Positions 10,904 to 22,508 of a stretch of 64,000 bases of DNA are shown piece by piece. A program made the position numbers and the translations under genes. The stretch's first letter is position 1, and every line of letters begins with the position of its first letter. The notes under the pieces are model-generated. The model saw only the letters and a list, made by a program, of their open reading frames with translations, was not told the DNA's origin and did no database searches. Source of the DNA: Rheum nobile (lineage: Eukaryota; Streptophyta; Magnoliopsida; Caryophyllales; Polygonaceae); NCBI GenBank assembly GCA_027886185.1, contig WOAB01000211.1, positions 4,750,001 to 4,814,000 of the forward strand, written 5' to 3'.

Positions 10904-10916
10904 TGCTCTGATACCA
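10904..10916 (-). other. Copia primer-binding site (tRNA-iMet type)
   Basis: The minus strand reads TGGTATCAGAGC, two bases inside the right LTR. It is complementary to the 3' end of plant initiator tRNA-Met. Its position proves the right LTR is the 5' LTR. Confidence 0.95.
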
Positions 10917-10918
10917 AT

Positions 10919-11701
10919 TGTTGAATCGTTAGTGTGTTAAACAGGGAACGGTGTGACTGTTCCCTGGGCAGCGGAAATAAACAAAGATTCAAAGTAACAA
11001 CAAAGTTCCCAAACGTATACTTGTATTATTAAGAATTGTACAATCAACTCTCAATGACACATGAACATAAAGCAAACCCTAAGCAATCAAGTACAAACCC
11101 GTACCTTGCATTGGATCTCCTGATCTCAACCTTGCAATAACCTCCTTCTAGTATTCAATGTGATAGCTAAGATACATTTCCCCAAGGTAAACTCATCTAT
11201 ATATAGTGGTAGAAAATATCTCTTACCAAATTACCAAATAGTTAGCAACCCCGCTATATAAGGTAACGGTGAATAATTATCTTTCCAACTAAACAATTCA
11301 GATCATGAACACATAGTTTCCATATAAAAACTTTCCTAAGACACATTATCTTCTTCTTCTTCAAGTAAGACTCGAAATCTTGTTTCCTTGTATAACCGAG
11401 TCAATCTGGGAACAGTTGGAACTTCTTTGCGATCCGTATTGTTCCTCAGACACGGTGTTTCCATAAATAGAACTTTCCTTGTATAGGAACCACATGCTTT
11501 CAGATTTCCAATTTGTTTGCATAGGAACTATTCCTTGTTTCCACAACGTTCCATTGTGCTTCTCTGCTTTCTCTTCTTCACTGTTTTCCATTGTTCCTTT
11601 ATCCTTTCATAAAACCTAAAACTCATAGGAACAACAAGAAAACATAAAACCTAATGGTGTTTATCATCATCAAAACCAGAGGGAACGTCAAGGTTCCAAC
11701 A
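10919..11701 (-). repeat. Copia 5' LTR (783 bp)
   Basis: Read on minus it starts TGTTGGAACC and ends CGATTCAACA. Relative to the 3' LTR it lacks 53 bp near 11045; the missing segment is bounded by CAATC in both places, as expected for slippage or short-repeat deletion. It carries a TATATATAG run near 11200. Confidence 0.9.
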
Positions 11702-12460
11702 ACGTGCAAGGTTCGAGATGATATGAGATTATTGAAATTTTTTATCTCATTCGCATGGTCACCCACCCATTGATGTATAATCGACATATGCTTGCGACAA
11801 GACAAATTGGTATAAGGTATGGGTATATGGATAATTGAGAAATTTTTTTGGACTTGGTATATGCTTTTAACTTTGAGGCCTTAGGTCGTTTGGCCATTTG
11901 ATCATTTTTGTAGATATGGATTTGGCTATGAGGCTTTATGCCATAGATGTCGATTTCTTCAACTTCCTTTATGGTAAACTTTTGAGGGTATACCCATATT
12001 GTGTGACAAATATTGAGTTTTGGGGGCATTTAGTGACTGAACATATGATATTGACGCAAGTCATAGGGGTTTTCTATCTTGGTTCGGGATAGAGGTTGAA
12101 AAGCTTGAGAGAGACGAGGGTAACTTTTGTGAGAAGATAAAGAGGATGTTTTGGGTATTTTCGCATATAATTCCTTGGGAGGAGATTTTGATTTGAGAAT
12201 TTTTTAATCAATCATTTAACTTGATTTTGATGATTCGACTCAAGAGTTTTAGGTAAAATTCACCTTTGTTTCTCCTTCACATCTTTCATAGATGCGTTTT
12301 CTCCTCTCTTTTTTATCCCTTGCCATTTTATATGAGCTCGGATCATATTTCCAAGATAATGGATGGTTATAAGATATTGTCTTCTTTTTCCTCGAAAATA
12401 CAAGAGGATGTTTTTTGTTTTGTTTTTGTGGTTGCATCTAGCAAATGAATTGACTAGACT
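11702..12460. repeat. AT-rich spacer block of unit 1, after the copia insertion
   Basis: The spacer resumes at the target-site duplication ACGTG. It corresponds to 1850-2515 but has an extra approximately 105 bp (about 12193-12300) absent from unit 0, containing TTTAATCAATCATTTAAC. The + strand 71-codon ORF is shortened (11898-12092). No supportable gene. Confidence 0.6.
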
Positions 12461-13096
12461 GCCTACGTACCCCATTTGTGAGGGATCAAGCCATCGTAGT
12501 TCTTTCTGAACCAATTTAGTTTAGTTTTTGTCTTTATATGCACTAGAGGATGAAATGTAAACCCGAAGGGTTGTCAAATTTTAAATCTGATTTATCATGT
12601 GCATATCTATATTGCCTTTTGTGCGCATCACCGAGATAACTTGAACCCACCTTCTAAGAAGAGTTGCCCAAGTCATTTCGACTATCATTTGCGCATAGGC
12701 TTTTGATGTTGGTTTGACATTTGTGACTGAATCCGATATGATTTGAGATCGAATTTCTTACGTACCCTTATAGGGATCAAATCTTAACGTAGTTCTTATT
12801 GTACCAATGTAGTTTAGTTTTTGTCTTTATATGCAATAGAGGATGAAATGTAAACCCGAAGGGTTGTCAAAATTTCAATCCAACGTATCATGTGCATGTA
12901 TATATTGCCTTTTGTACGCATCACTGAGATAACTTGAACCCACCTTCTAGGAAGGGTTGCTCAAGTCATTTCGACTATCATTTGCGCATAGGCTCTAGAC
13001 TTTGATTTGAGATTTGCGACTGAATCGGATTGTATTTTCGATCGAATTTCCTACGTACCCTTATTGGGATCAAGTCTAAACGTAGTTCTTGTTCAA
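12461..13096. repeat. Inverted-repeat motif tract (unit 1)
   Basis: Three CTACGTACC...CGTAGTTC motifs with intervening AACCCGAAGGGTT hairpins, as at 2516-3145. The third motif has CTAAACGTAG instead of CTTAACGTAG. Confidence 0.6.
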
Positions 13097-13343
13097 CCTT
13101 TAACCTCTATTTTCCAATATCAATGACATGATTTGGACCATCTTGATGCGGTCCGGTGAATCATCCTTGTTGTTTCACTTTTCGAGGTTATCACCATTTG
13201 GAGCTCTTTCATAGAGTTTTGGATTTTAAAACTTTGCCTCAAAGGAGACATTGTCTTATTCCAACTTGGGCATCATTTGATTTTTGGACGAGGAAACTTG
13301 ATTGCTTCTTCCTCTTGATCCTCCATTTCTTGGTCCTTTTGAT

Positions 13344-14599
13344 TTAAACCCTCTCATTTTTAGGCCCATCAACTTTCTCGAGCCTTTCAAACACAGATGG
13401 TCGAGGTGATCCCATTGTGGATGTTGTGTCAAGCCTTTGAAACACCGATACTTGAGGAGCAGTTGCTTTTTCTTGTCGAATCAAATCTTGTTCCATTGGC
13501 TTTATGACACATGTTTTCAAAAGTCTCCTTTCGTTGGAAACTTGCAAGTTGTTGAGAACACCCTCATTGAGAAATTTTCTTTGAGCGTTTTCCTTAGAAA
13601 AGGGTCTTGAGTTTTCATTATCATCATCCACGACACAAGAAATCAGGTAGCATTGTGCAATTTCTTCTGCATAGATCGAATCATTATCATGATCTAAGGA
13701 GTTGTCATTGAGAATATCTTTACGGATAAAGTCCGTCAAGGTGAAAGGAACTCTTTGAGGCTGAATGTATTCATCCTCATAATCAGTTTCAGGCTTTTTT
13801 TCTTTTATACCCATCTTCATTTCTTTCTTGTGTTTCTTGCTCTTCTTTCTGTCTGGTTCTTTTTCACCGGTCTTGGATCCTGAAGGACAAGCATTGGAAA
13901 CTTTTGGTGATATTGGGAGCGCATACACATCTTCTACTATTGAAATTGTGTTTGATGAAGCGTATAAGCCTTTTGAACCTGCCCCTTCATACTCAATCTC
14001 CTCTACATTGATCATTCCTTCTATGATATCCTTCAAGACATAACAATCTTGAATTGAATGACCAATAATGCGATGATATGGACAATACTTTAGGTCACTC
14101 GTCATAGTCACTTCATTGGACCTTTTTGGCTCGAGGAGTGTTAGAGCCTTAAAGACCATAAGTTCATTAAAGATCCATTGAACATCATCATCATCAAATG
14201 GATACTTCTTTTGCTTTCTCTCTTGAAGAGTGAGCTTTTTAACGGGCTCTTTGGCTTTACTCTTATTTTGGGTTTTGAAATTACCCTTATTAGAGAATTG
14301 GCCATTTTCTTTGATGGAAATGGTCATAGACTCATCTTCATTTTGTGACCTTTTTCCACTATTTACATGAGTATGATGAAGTCCATTTTCACGTCGAGCA
14401 AGTTGGTGTTCGACGTTACAAGCCTTTGATACCAAAGCATCAAAAGATAATGGTTCGGCACTACCTACATGTACAGCCAGCTCAGGGAGCAAATTATTTA
14501 TGCACATTTGAACACATGCTAGCTCACTCAATTTTTCGGGGCATTGGAGCCTTAGATTTCTCTATCTTGCTATAAAGTCATTTGAAGACTCATCAGGCC
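13344..14599 (-). pseudogene. Ty3/gypsy gag remnant, unit 2 (frames fused by a deletion)
   Basis: One continuous minus frame of 395 codons (13344-14531). It contains SELACVQMC, the Lys-rich linker, the C-x2-H-x4-H-x4-C knuckle (CPYHRIIGHSIQDC, about 14043-14084) and, after CVVDDDNENSRPF, the C-terminal part with SVFQRL and SVFERL repeats. Other units need a frame change between these parts. A deletion of about 275 bp near 13618 removed the shift. The product would still lack the gag amino half and all of pol. Confidence 0.75.
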
Positions 14600-14682
14600 T
14601 TTGGTTACGTAAAAACCATTTTTTGATAAACCAAGATCAAGTTCCAAATTTTATTTTTAAACTTAATTAAATATATATAGTT
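14600..14682. repeat. Start of spacer module (unit 2), with LINE-1 target site
   Basis: Begins TTTGGTTACG; the 18 bases at 14665-14682 (AATTAAATATATATAGTT) are duplicated at 19475-19492 on the far side of LINE-1. Confidence 0.85.
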
Positions 14683-14689
14683 TTTTAGC

Positions 14690-15170
14690 CAAATGTTAAG
14701 AAATATTATTGAAACAAACGAACAAAGAGTCCAAAGGATCACACAACACCTCTCTCAAAACACACCCTATAGTCAAACCCCACAAAAGAAAGCTACTGCA
14801 AACACAAAATAGACAATCAAAGGCCTAACCTCCTCCTCATAGCTCTTCCTCTCCTACCACTCAAGGATAGCTTGTGAAAAATTCTGAACTTACAGGCTTG
14901 GATGATTTTTGTAGCTACAGCTTCCTCATCCACATTGGCTCCTCTGAAAATTACCTAATTTCTCAGCTGCTAGGTAAAGTAGACAACAACCATGAGAGCT
15001 AAAAGCTTAGACAAGTAGATATTATTCTCCTTTTTTATCACAAGCTGCAAACCAATCCCACCATTCAATAAGATTCTGTTTCCTAGTATGAATACCCTGC
15101 CATTCCAAGACTTTATTTGTAATGTTTGCAACAACAAAACTGCCAAACCTGAGGTGATCCTCATCTTCAT
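14690..15170 (-). pseudogene. LINE-1 ORF2 3' end and 3' untranslated region
   Basis: A short open frame at 14970-15173 continues the ORF2 C terminus (GLAVLLLQTLQIKSWNGR); below 14970 I see no coding and interpret it as 3' UTR ending in the short poly(A). Confidence 0.6.
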
Positions 15171-18071
15171 CACCTCTCAAGCATAAGGAGCAGGCCCGGA
15201 TTCCTGACTAGTCCCCATCTGTGCAGTTTAGCTGTTGTAGGAAGCCTTTTAAGAGTAGCCAACCAACAAATAAAACTCCATTTCCTAGCATGAATTCCTT
15301 TCCATATCACACCACACCAGGGAATAAGGTGCTCTCTAGGCCTTAGCAAAGAGTAAAGACCAGCAGTGTTAAGCTTACCATTGCTCTTTGTGATTAGGGG
15401 CACTGTCATAGGTTGATTTAGTTGCATAACCTGATCCCTAATCTTCATAAGGTTTCTCCACAACCAAGAGCAAGTATAAGGTAGCTCAACTGTCGAGATA
15501 TCACCTCTCTTTGTAATATTCTGCTTGACCCACAAGGTCCACAAATTATGCTTCTCCCAGTGCAGATCAAAGACAAGCCTGAATAGCAGAGTTTTATTCC
15601 AAGAGAGGAGCTCTTTAAAGTTAAGCCCTCCATTTCCAAAAGGAAATGACTCCCTCAAGCACAGCTCTGATCACTTGTGCCCTGCCTGCATAAGAGATAT
15701 TCCTTGCACACCTACAATTGATCACTTGCTTCAGTCTGTCATACAAGGGTCCATATTCATCAACCTTGAGCTTCTTTGAGTGTAGAGGGATGCCAAGATA
15801 CTTCACTGGAAAAGATCCCTGAGAAAATCCAAGAACAGCAACACATTCCTCTCTTCTTGCTGCACTAATGCCCCCAAAAAATACCTTAGATTTTGCACTG
15901 TTAGCAATCAATCCAGACTCTTGAGCAAATTCTGACAGGCATCCTTGAATAATCTTTAAAGAAAATAAGGTGGGTTTATAAAAGATCATAAGATCATTTG
16001 CAAATGCAATGCTAATGAGCTGTAATTGTTTGCACTTTGGATGATAACCAAAACCTCTTCTTTGACTGGCTTTATAAAGTTTTCTAGCAAACATTTCCAT
16101 CACAATGACAAAAAGGAAAGGGGAAAGAGGATCTCCATGCCTAAGTCCTCTTCCTCCTTTAAAGAATCATTTTGCATCTCCATTGATCATGATTGAATAG
16201 GAAGGTGTAGTGACACATTCCATAATCCAACCCACCAGCTGTCTAGGAAAGTTCAGAAAAACAAGAGCTTCTTCAAGGTAAGTCCAGCTAACACAATCAT
16301 AAGCCTTCTGGAGATCAACCTGGAGCAAACATCTAGGAGAAATATTTTTGCTATCATATCCCCTCACAAGCTCTTGAGCCACAACAATATTATGAGCAAT
16401 TGATCTACCTGGGACAAATGCCCCTTGGTTGATAGTAACAATCTCATCAAGGAGAGGTCTCATTCTCATCACAAGGATTTTAGAGATGATTTTCAGCATA
16501 GTGTTACAGCAAGAGATAGGCCTAAATTCCTTAATCTGAAAAGGGACATCAACTTTAGGAATGAGGCTCACAAAAGTAGCATTAGTTTCTCTCAGAATTC
16601 TTCCTCTTCTAAAGAAGTCTTGGACTGTAGAAATCACATCATTACCCACTATTCCCCAACCATTTTTGAAAAACAGACTTCCAAATCCATCTGGCCCAGG
16701 AGATTTAAGATTTCCTATATCAAAGTAGCATCTTTTATCTCTTCTCCCCTTGGCAAGGAGCAGATAGCTAAGTGACTAACAGAATCAACCTTATCTCCCC
16801 CATAATCTTCAAAGTTGGCTGGGACTGTCACACCTTCTGAACCAAAAAGATTGACATAAAACTGCATAATCTTTGTTTCAATAGCAGAATCTGTATCTAG
16901 CACCTGACCATTAGCATCCTTGAGTGCAAAAATACTACATTTAGCCTTTCTGACTTTAATTCCATTATAAAAGATGGGAGAGGTTTCTTCTCCAAGTTTG
17001 ATCCATTCCACCTTGGCTCTCTGAGCAATGAAGCTGGCACATTCTTAAATTTAACTTCTCTTTTGCCTCAGTAACAGCATGTTGGTTAGCTATACAGGAA
17101 AAATCATATTGGAGTGCTTCATTAGCACTCTTTAGTCTATCAACACACTCCTCCACCATCATCTCAAGATGTCTAAATCTCCCCTTCTTCCATCCCTTCA
17201 GAGCAATCTTAGTTCTTTTCAGTTTAGAAGCCAGTACAAATTGAGCATTCCCATTCAAAGTACCTTGCCAAGCACTTTGTAGCAACTTTGTATAGTCTAA
17301 CTCTTCAGTCCATAAATTACGAAATTTGAATGGAATTCTTTTAAAACAAGGGTTAGGATTAACATTCAAGATAGTAGGAGAGTGATCAGACATGTTTGGA
17401 TCAGCAAAGAATACTCTGGAGACTGGAAAACAAGTTTCCCAAGCCTGGTTGACTAATACACGATCAAGTTTGCAGGCTATTCTGTCTCTCCCCTCCTGCT
17501 GATTACTCCAAGTATAATGAGCCCCCGAGAAAACATGGTCACTCAATCGAGTCTGATCAAGAACCTGGACCAACTCATCAGTGCAGTGGAACACATTACC
17601 CTTAAAGGAAAGCTTCTCTGCAGATTATAACAAGCAATTAAAATCCCCTAAGACAGCCCAAGGCTCACTGATCCCCTTAGCAAGAGTATACAGCTCATCC
17701 CATAGAGTACTTCTTTCAAGCTTGGCATTGAAAGCATAGACAAATGTAGCATAGAAACTATATTGACCATCTTTACTATCAACCTTGCAGTGCACCATTT
17801 GAGGAGAAGAGGCAAGAGGAACAACATTAAGCACCATAGGGTCCCAAGTAACCCAAATCCTGCCTCTATGAGTCAAAGAACTATTAGTAACAAACTTCCA
17901 TTGTTTCATCAGAATTTTAGACAGATCCTCCTCTTTCTCAAGAGGTATCTTTGTTTCAAGCAATCCTACCAGCTTCAATTTATTTCTATGCACAAAGTCC
18001 CTCACAATGTGAGGCCTAGGGGAGGTGCAACATCCCCTAGTATTCCAGCTGCCAATGATAAGATTAATCAT
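15170..18071 (-). pseudogene. LINE-1 ORF2: endonuclease and reverse transcriptase
   Basis: Start ATG 18071 overlaps the ORF1 stop (ATGATTAA). The endonuclease part (18071-17300) shows GSWNTRG, LLETK, GDFN and SDHSP; an in-frame TAA lies at 17625. The RT part in 17011-15621 carries FYVNLFG, FRPISCC, QGAFVPGRSI and the VDLQKAYD block. The catalytic motif reads FAND instead of FADD (about 16008), losing an aspartate. Frame changes lie near 17040, 16700 and 15650. 15658-15170 is the C-terminal region with WSFICWLATLKRLPT. It cannot retrotranspose. Confidence 0.85.
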
Positions 18072-19438
18072 TCTCCTGCTGAGAAGAGCTGCCACAACTC
18101 TTGTGAGTAGTAGTTTGACCTCTCAGGGATGAATGATGCTTCCCCTTTTTGCTTGGAGAAATATGTACCCTACTTGTCTGGCCAGTAGGCAACTCAATAG
18201 TCTGATCAGCTGTATCATCAAGAACAACAATCTTTGATAAGCCTTTCCCATTACTACAAGGCTTCTCAACTGGCTTGATCTGCTTATCCTTTCCATCCCT
18301 ATTCTCAGGCAATTGTTGCTTAGCAACCCACACATACTTCTTGTCAGTGGTTCCCTTGTTGCTCTCCTTAGTCCGCTGACTGGATATTTTCTTATTAGAA
18401 TCACAGACCCTTGTTGAATGCCCAAACACACCATAGCTAGAACATGCCCAGGGCAACCATTCATACTAAATACAAATCCTATAAACTGTACCATCAAGTC
18501 CAACAAGCTTAATCTCAGGCTTCATAGTGTCTTCTACACTAACTAGAACCAAGAGTCTAGCATAAGAGATTTGAGTTCTGGTTGCAGTAAAATGATCCAT
18601 ACAAATTGGAACCCCAATCATACTTCAAATGATGCTCAATATGCTTTCCGAGCAAAGAATAGGATCAATGTTACGCAACTGGATCCAGGCTAGTACCTTC
18701 TCAAAGCTAGACCATGCCATTGGAGTTCCAGACTTCCACTCCTTCAATGCCAGAGGTTTAGAATCTTGTATAAGCCAAGGTCCTTGTTCCATCACCTAAT
18801 TCATATGTTCACGATCTTGAAATCGGAAAGTCCATATTCCATTTGCTCGAACATCGATTTCAGGGGCCTCAATTTCCCAATTCTGACTAACAAAATCAGT
18901 CATAACCTCAGTCGTGACATTCGGACCCAAAACTCCTCCAATCAGAGTAAATTCCCATTTACTCATCTTAGATCGGACATCACTCAACTGAAATTCGTAA
19001 GTTTCTCTGTTAGGAATATCAATGAGTTCAAGTCTGTTTCCTAGATGCTTTGATCTAGATTTGGGACCATCGACAGTAGTTAATGTGGGAGAATTGTTTT
19101 TTAGGTAGATCAGAGTTCGTTACCGCCATTACCGATTCAGATTGAGAATCCTTACTACTCATCACCGTAGTCGGAATCGGAATCCTCTTAGCCTTATTAT
19201 CAACATCCGCCGTCGGAAACACTTCTTGTCCCTCGCAATCCCGATTGATCGTATTATCCGAAGATTTGTTCGTCACAATTAAAACTCTCGAATCCTTCTG
19301 TGCAACAGAGATACCAGATTTGCCTTGCTTCTTTGTCTGACTGGTTGTCACGCCCCTCCCGAACGTGCCGGAGAAGCCATCGGCGACGAGTTCCAACTTG
19401 GTCGGTAATAACTTGGGAAGGAAGAAATCGCCAGCCAA
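18064..19438 (-). pseudogene. LINE-1 ORF1: DUF4283 RNA-binding protein with zinc knuckle
   Basis: Segments in order: a low-similarity N terminus (19438-19055), the DUF4283 fold (WEFTLIGGVLG near 18960, then FRFQDREHM and EQGPWLI), and YEWLPWACSSYGVFGHSTRVC, a zinc knuckle whose second Cys is Tyr (CSSY). A Lys/Ser-rich tail ends SSQQEND at 18064. ORF1 of plant L1 coats the element RNA. Stops and frame changes occur near 19055, 18790 and 18465. The frame at 19438 has no clear ATG. Confidence 0.75.
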
Positions 19439-19474
19439 AGAGAGCGGAATTTTCTCGATGTTGTAACGTGAAGC

Positions 19475-19539
19475 AATTAAATATATATAGTTGTGAGGCT
19501 TTCAAACCCAATTTAAATTAAGTAGGGTTATATGTATTA
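19475..19539. repeat. Spacer module resumes after LINE-1
   Basis: The right target-site duplication (19475-19492) is followed by GTGAGGCTTTCAAACCC, which is contiguous with the TSD sequence in other units. Confidence 0.85.
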
Positions 19540-19999
19540 GATCTTTGCAACTACAAATTTTTATGTAGTGTATGGATCGGCTTGAATTTTCACAATTAGG
19601 TGTGGTGGCTAGATCCGTTTGAATCTTGACCACAACGATTTTATATGTAGCATTCAGATCCATTTGAATCCTCACAACTATGGGATTTTGAGTGACGGTT
19701 CGATCCATTTGAATTGTCACCACTATGAGTTCATATGTAGCTTTAGGATCAGTTTGAATCCTTGCAACTTTGGGACTTCTTGTAGTGGAGAAACGATATA
19801 TTTCAAACCAACTACGGGTGTTCGATGTAGCGGCGAAACTAAGCATTTCGAGCCAACTACGGGTCTTGGTTGTAGAGGCGAAACTATGCGTTTCGAGCCA
19901 ACTGCGGATCTTCGATGTAGCGGTGAAACTATGCGTTTCGAGCCAACTACGGGTCTTTGATGTAGCGGCGAAACTAAGCGTTTTAAGCCAACTACGGGT
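19540..19999. repeat. 45-bp minisatellite (unit 2)
   Basis: About ten 45-bp monomers, GATCC-type then GCGAAAC-type. The array end differs from other units: a piece of downstream sequence (AAAATTGACGTCGGTCTTGTT) is inserted near 20006 and repeated at 20094, indicating a local duplication. Confidence 0.8.
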
Positions 20000-20311
20000 T
20001 CATATCAAAATTGACGTCGGTCTTGTTCAATCTATGACAAATACATGATGTTATTAGCTATGAGAAATTTGAACAAAGAAAAGAGATATATACCGAAATT
20101 GACGTCGGTCTTGTTCGCGGTACAACACTTCGGTTGACTCCTCTATTTCTTATGCTCTCACGGCTAGTTATAAGTACTTATCTCTTCTTGTCATTTGTGA
20201 GCAAAGACCCAAAATAAACCGAAGACCCTCTCTGATTTTTTTCTATCTTGAGCTCTCGTTTCTTTTGAGTTTTTTTTTTAATTCAAGCCTCCACCTTTCC
20301 CGCAAAAATGC

Positions 20312-20437
20312 TATATAAAGCTTCTTAAAAAATCCCATCATTTAAAGCCTTTGACTGCTCAAATTTAACAGAAGAAACGAAAGGCCAACATGCCGTTCAA
20401 TGACCAATTTAACGGCTATAGTATTGAGGTGTTATGA
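20312..20437 (+). promoter_or_regulatory. TATA-like site and micro-ORF (unit 2)
   Basis: TATATAAAG at 20312-20320; ATG at 20390 opens the same 15-codon peptide, ending at 20437. The following block to 21625 is AT-rich spacer with the 71-codon ORF at 21042-21257. Confidence 0.4.
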
Positions 20438-21625
20438 ATGTGTACTAATTGATAGATATCCATTGGAATAATGGAAGAATGCCGTAATGACAATTTTCCT
20501 ATCATCAATTTCATCCCTTAACTCAGCCGTTATGAACATCAAGTATATGGCCAATATAAAGGGACTTTGAAACTTGTCGATCAAGCCAAATTAAGTGCAT
20601 TAACTTTTGGTAATTAGAGTCATTTTAATCACCACTAATTTTTTATTGCATATATACGTAGCAAAGACTTGTCACACGTATAAGGTGAATGGTATATAGA
20701 GTAACAATAATATGGTACAAGACTTTTGATATATAATTGTTTTTAACATCATATTTCCATGATTAGTCTTGAAATCATAATTGTTTAAAATTCAAGAAAA
20801 TTTGCCCCTCAACAGTTGCCCCCCGAACATTGTGCGTGTGAATTATAGAACACGTGCAAGGTTAGAGATGATATGAGATTATTGAAATTTTTTATCTCAT
20901 TCGCATGGTCACCCACCCATTGATGTATAGTCGACATATGCTTGCGACAAGACAAAATGGTATAAGGTATGGGTATATGGATATTTGAGAAAAAATTTTG
21001 GACTTGGTATATGCTTTTGACTTTGAGGCCTTAGGTCGTATTTGGCTTTGACTTTTGGCCATTTGATCATTTTTGTAGACACGGATTTGGCTATGAGGCT
21101 TTATTCCATAGATGTCGATTTCTTCGACTTCCTTTGTGGTAAACGTTTGAGGGTATACCCATACTGTTTGACAAAATTTGAGTTTTGGGGGCATTTAGTG
21201 ACTGAACATATGATATTGACGCAAGTCATAGGGGTTTTCTATCTTGGTTCGGGATAGAGGTTGAAGAGCTTGAGAGAGACGAGGGTAACTTTTGTGAGGA
21301 GATGAAGAGGATGTTTTGGGTATTTTCGCATAAAATTCTTTGGGAGGAGATTTTGATTTGAGAATTTTTTAATCAATCATTTAACTTGATTTTGATGATT
21401 CGACGCAAGAGTTTTAGGTAAAATTCACCTTTGTTTCTCCTTCACATCTTTCATAGATGCGTTTTCTCCTCTCTTTTTTATCCCTTGCCGTTTTATATGA
21501 GCTCGGACCATATTTCCAAGATAATGGATGGTTATAATATATTGTCTTCTTTTTCCTCGAAAATACAAGAGGATGTTTTTTGTTTTGTTTTTGTGGTTGC
21601 ATCTAGCAAATGAATTGACTAGACT

Positions 21626-22254
21626 GTCTACGTACCCCATTTGTGAGGGATCAAGCCATCATAGTTCTTTCTGAACCAATTTAGTTTAGTTTTTGTCTTT
21701 ATATGCACTAGAGGATGAAATGTAAACCCGAAGGATTGTCAAATTTTAAATCTGATTTATCATGTGCATATCTATATTGCCTTTTGTGCGCATCACTGAG
21801 ATAACTTGAACCCACCTTCTAAGAAGAGTTGCCCAAGTCATTTCGACTATCATTTGCGCATAGGCTTTTGATGTTGGTTTGACATTTGTGACTGAATCCG
21901 AAATGATTTGAGATCGAATTTCTTACGTACCCTTAGAGGGATCAAATCTTAACGTAGTTCTTATTGTACCAATGTAGTTTAGTTTTTGTCTTTATATGCA
22001 ATAGAGGATGAAATGTAAACCCGAAGGGTTGTCAAAATTTCAATCCAACGTATCATGTGCATGTATATATTGCCTTTTGTACGCATCACTGAGATAACTT
22101 GAACCCACCTTCTAGGAAGGGTTGCTCAAGTCATTTCGACTATCATTTGCATATAGGCTCTAGACTTTGATTTGTGATTTGCGACTGAATCCTATTTTAT
22201 TTTCGATCGAATTTCCTACGTACCCTTATTGGATCAAGTCTTAACGTAGTTCTT
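21626..22254. repeat. Inverted-repeat motif tract (unit 2)
   Basis: Three CTACGTACC...CGTAGTTC motifs and AACCCGAA(G/A)GGTT hairpins; the first hairpin is mismatched (CCCGAAGGATT at about 21727). Confidence 0.6.
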
Positions 22255-22508
22255 GTTCAACCATTAACCTCTATTTTCCAATATCAATGACATGATTTGG
22301 ACCATCTTTGATGCGGTCCGATGAATCCTCCTTGTTGTTTCACTTTTCGAGGTTATCACCATTTGGAGTTCTTTCATAGAGTTATGGATTTTAAAACTTT
22401 GCCTCAAACGAGACATTGTCTTATTCCAACTTGGGCATCATTTGATTTTTGGACGAGGAAACTTGATTGCTTCTTCCTCTTGATCCTCCATTTCTTGGTC
22501 CTTTTGAT

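Larger units (their letters stand above)
6248..11706 (-). mobile_element. Ty1/copia retrotransposon (SIRE-like gag), internally deleted
   Basis: A complete insertion on the minus strand. Target-site duplications ACGTG lie at 6248-6252 and 11702-11706, and the spacer sequence resumes exactly (ACGTG then CAAGGTTCGAG). LTRs are 6253-7088 (3') and 10919-11701 (5'). A tRNA-iMet-type primer site is next to the right LTR and a polypurine tract next to the left one, which fixes the orientation. Coding order from the right is gag with two zinc knuckles, a protease stub, the RT tail and RNase H; integrase and most of RT are deleted. It is non-autonomous. The large coiled-coil gag suggests SIRE-type copia, as a family guess. 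Confidence 0.9.
14683..19474 (-). mobile_element. L1-type LINE, decayed copy (LINE-1)
   Basis: A minus-strand non-LTR retrotransposon flanked by an 18-bp target-site duplication. A short T run at its left edge (about 14683-14686) is the poly(A) tail in antisense. ORF1 (DUF4283 plus zinc knuckle) and ORF2 (endonuclease, RT, C-terminal zinc-binding region) are present in plant L1 order. The 5' end begins about 36 bp before the first open ORF1 codons, so it may be slightly 5'-truncated. At least three frameshifts and several stops show this is the older of the two LINEs. Confidence 0.9.
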
